A DNA stretch of 64,000 nucleotides from DATFVB01 sp963714035 (GTDB lineage Bacteria; Acidobacteriota; Thermoanaerobaculia; UBA5066; DATFVB01), in contig OY970224.1 in NCBI GenBank assembly GCA_963714035.1, positions 2,790,001-2,854,000 of the forward strand, in the 5' to 3' direction. Below the pieces are notes generated by a model. That model saw nothing but the letters and a program-made list of their open reading frames with translations. It made no database searches and was not told where the DNA came from. A program made the position numbers and the translations under genes. This document shows positions 63,705-64,000 of this stretch, in pieces. Position 1 is the first letter of the stretch; each line of letters starts with the position of its first letter.

Positions 63705-64000
63705 CTTTTCCTCCCGCCGTTTGCTTGCGGCATCATGCGCTTGATCAACTGGACCTGACCCGCGTGGTAGAAATCGTGGGCGGCCGCGCCCGAGATGAGC
63801 TCGCCACGGGACGTTTTCTTTCCGGGAAGCGGCCGGTCGAGCGTCTTCGGGTCGGTCTTTCTTATCGCCCCGCGCAGCGCGCGGTGGGTGGCCTCGAGCA
63901 GCGCGAGATCGGCCTTCCAGTCGGCTTCGGAGGCATTCGACGGAATCGCGAACCAGTTCGAGCCCTTCCGTCCGAACGCCCCTCGTTTCCCGCCGGTCAA
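63701..64000 (-). CDS. DinB-family protein, 5' end outside window
   Basis: The visible ~99 residues are the C-terminal part of a DinB/YfiT-like four-helix protein: ADWKADLALLEATHRALRGA, RPLPGKKTSRGELISGAAAH and DFYHAGQVQLIKRMMP, the last with the conserved His metal-ligand region. Members are putative metal-dependent hydrolases or thiol transferases. The frame is open to the window edge, so the true start is upstream and the length is incomplete. Confidence 0.75.
   Translation of the reverse strand: MTGGKRGAFGRKGSNWFAIPSNASEADWKADLALLEATHRALRGAIRKTDPKTLDRPLPGKKTSRGELISGAAAHDFYHAGQVQLIKRMMPQANGGRKR

Overview
The window is a GC-rich (roughly two thirds G+C by eye) bacterial chromosome segment, most likely from an Acidobacteriota relative, possibly of the Thermoanaerobaculia type. 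The signs are tandem Ser/Thr kinases with a TolB/WD40-like periplasmic propeller, an orphan ADOP-type FtsX permease plus the tail of a second one, a sedolisin protease, many exported TPR or amidohydrolase proteins, and several dispersed short-repeat families. The lineage is inferred from gene families, not from a marker phylogeny. Genes are densely packed. Many neighbours overlap by 4 bases at NTGA (stop/start), which suggests translational coupling.

Layout. 1-7.3 kb (minus): two Ser/Thr kinases, an exported TPR protein and an exported D-aminoacylase-like amidohydrolase. 7.8-9.6 kb: inorganic pyrophosphatase, fructose-1,6-bisphosphatase, tRNA-Asn(GTT). 9.6-14 kb: a mosaic, partly low-GC accessory region beside the tRNA. 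It is bounded by a perfect 30-bp inverted repeat (9952-9981 / 13885-13914) and holds a trypsin-like protease, a PEGA-like lipoprotein, an exported protein and several gene fragments, including a truncated GNAT gene. 14-26.4 kb: an unknown GNAT-like protein, a SulP-STAS-cNMP transporter, the ADOP permease, a cNMP-binding/thioredoxin-reductase-like flavoprotein with a peroxiredoxin-like partner, two paralogous 86-aa proteins and an exported protein. 26.4-28.7 kb: a single-domain response regulator, an 11-unit tandem repeat, a DnaQ-like exonuclease and a 161-bp duplication. 28.7-39.7 kb (minus): sedolisin, SIMPL protein, a giant SLH/sialidase-like surface protein, a Ser/Thr dehydratase, cytochrome c, a metal-dependent amidohydrolase and UdgX.

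39.8-45.6 kb is a methionine operon: a SAM-I riboswitch with a terminator that also covers the ribosome binding site, a bifunctional homocysteine methyltransferase/MTHFR, and cobalamin-dependent MetH. 45.6-49.8 kb: TPR protein, PIN-domain remnant or gene, PilT-type ATPase, TyrS. 50-52.6 kb is an iron module: an FTR1 permease divergent from fur, then an outer-membrane-like protein and a cytochrome lipoprotein, with the same Fur-like operator at both ends of fur. 52.7-54.6 kb: an M28 aminopeptidase. 54.7-61.6 kb (minus) reads as one metal/redox envelope operon: exported protein, Cu/Zn superoxide dismutase, Cys-rich protein, porin, membrane protein, FMN-binding-like protein, rhodanese, a MauE/copper-binding/SCO1 triple fusion, cytochrome c, and GluQ. 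62.2-64 kb: a XerC/D-like recombinase, a small protein and a DinB fragment.

No CRISPR array, rRNA, prophage or recognisable transposase was found. The features of most interest are the inverted-repeat-bounded island, the triple-fusion copper/SCO protein and its operon, the 86-aa paralogue pair, and the dispersed and tandem repeats.
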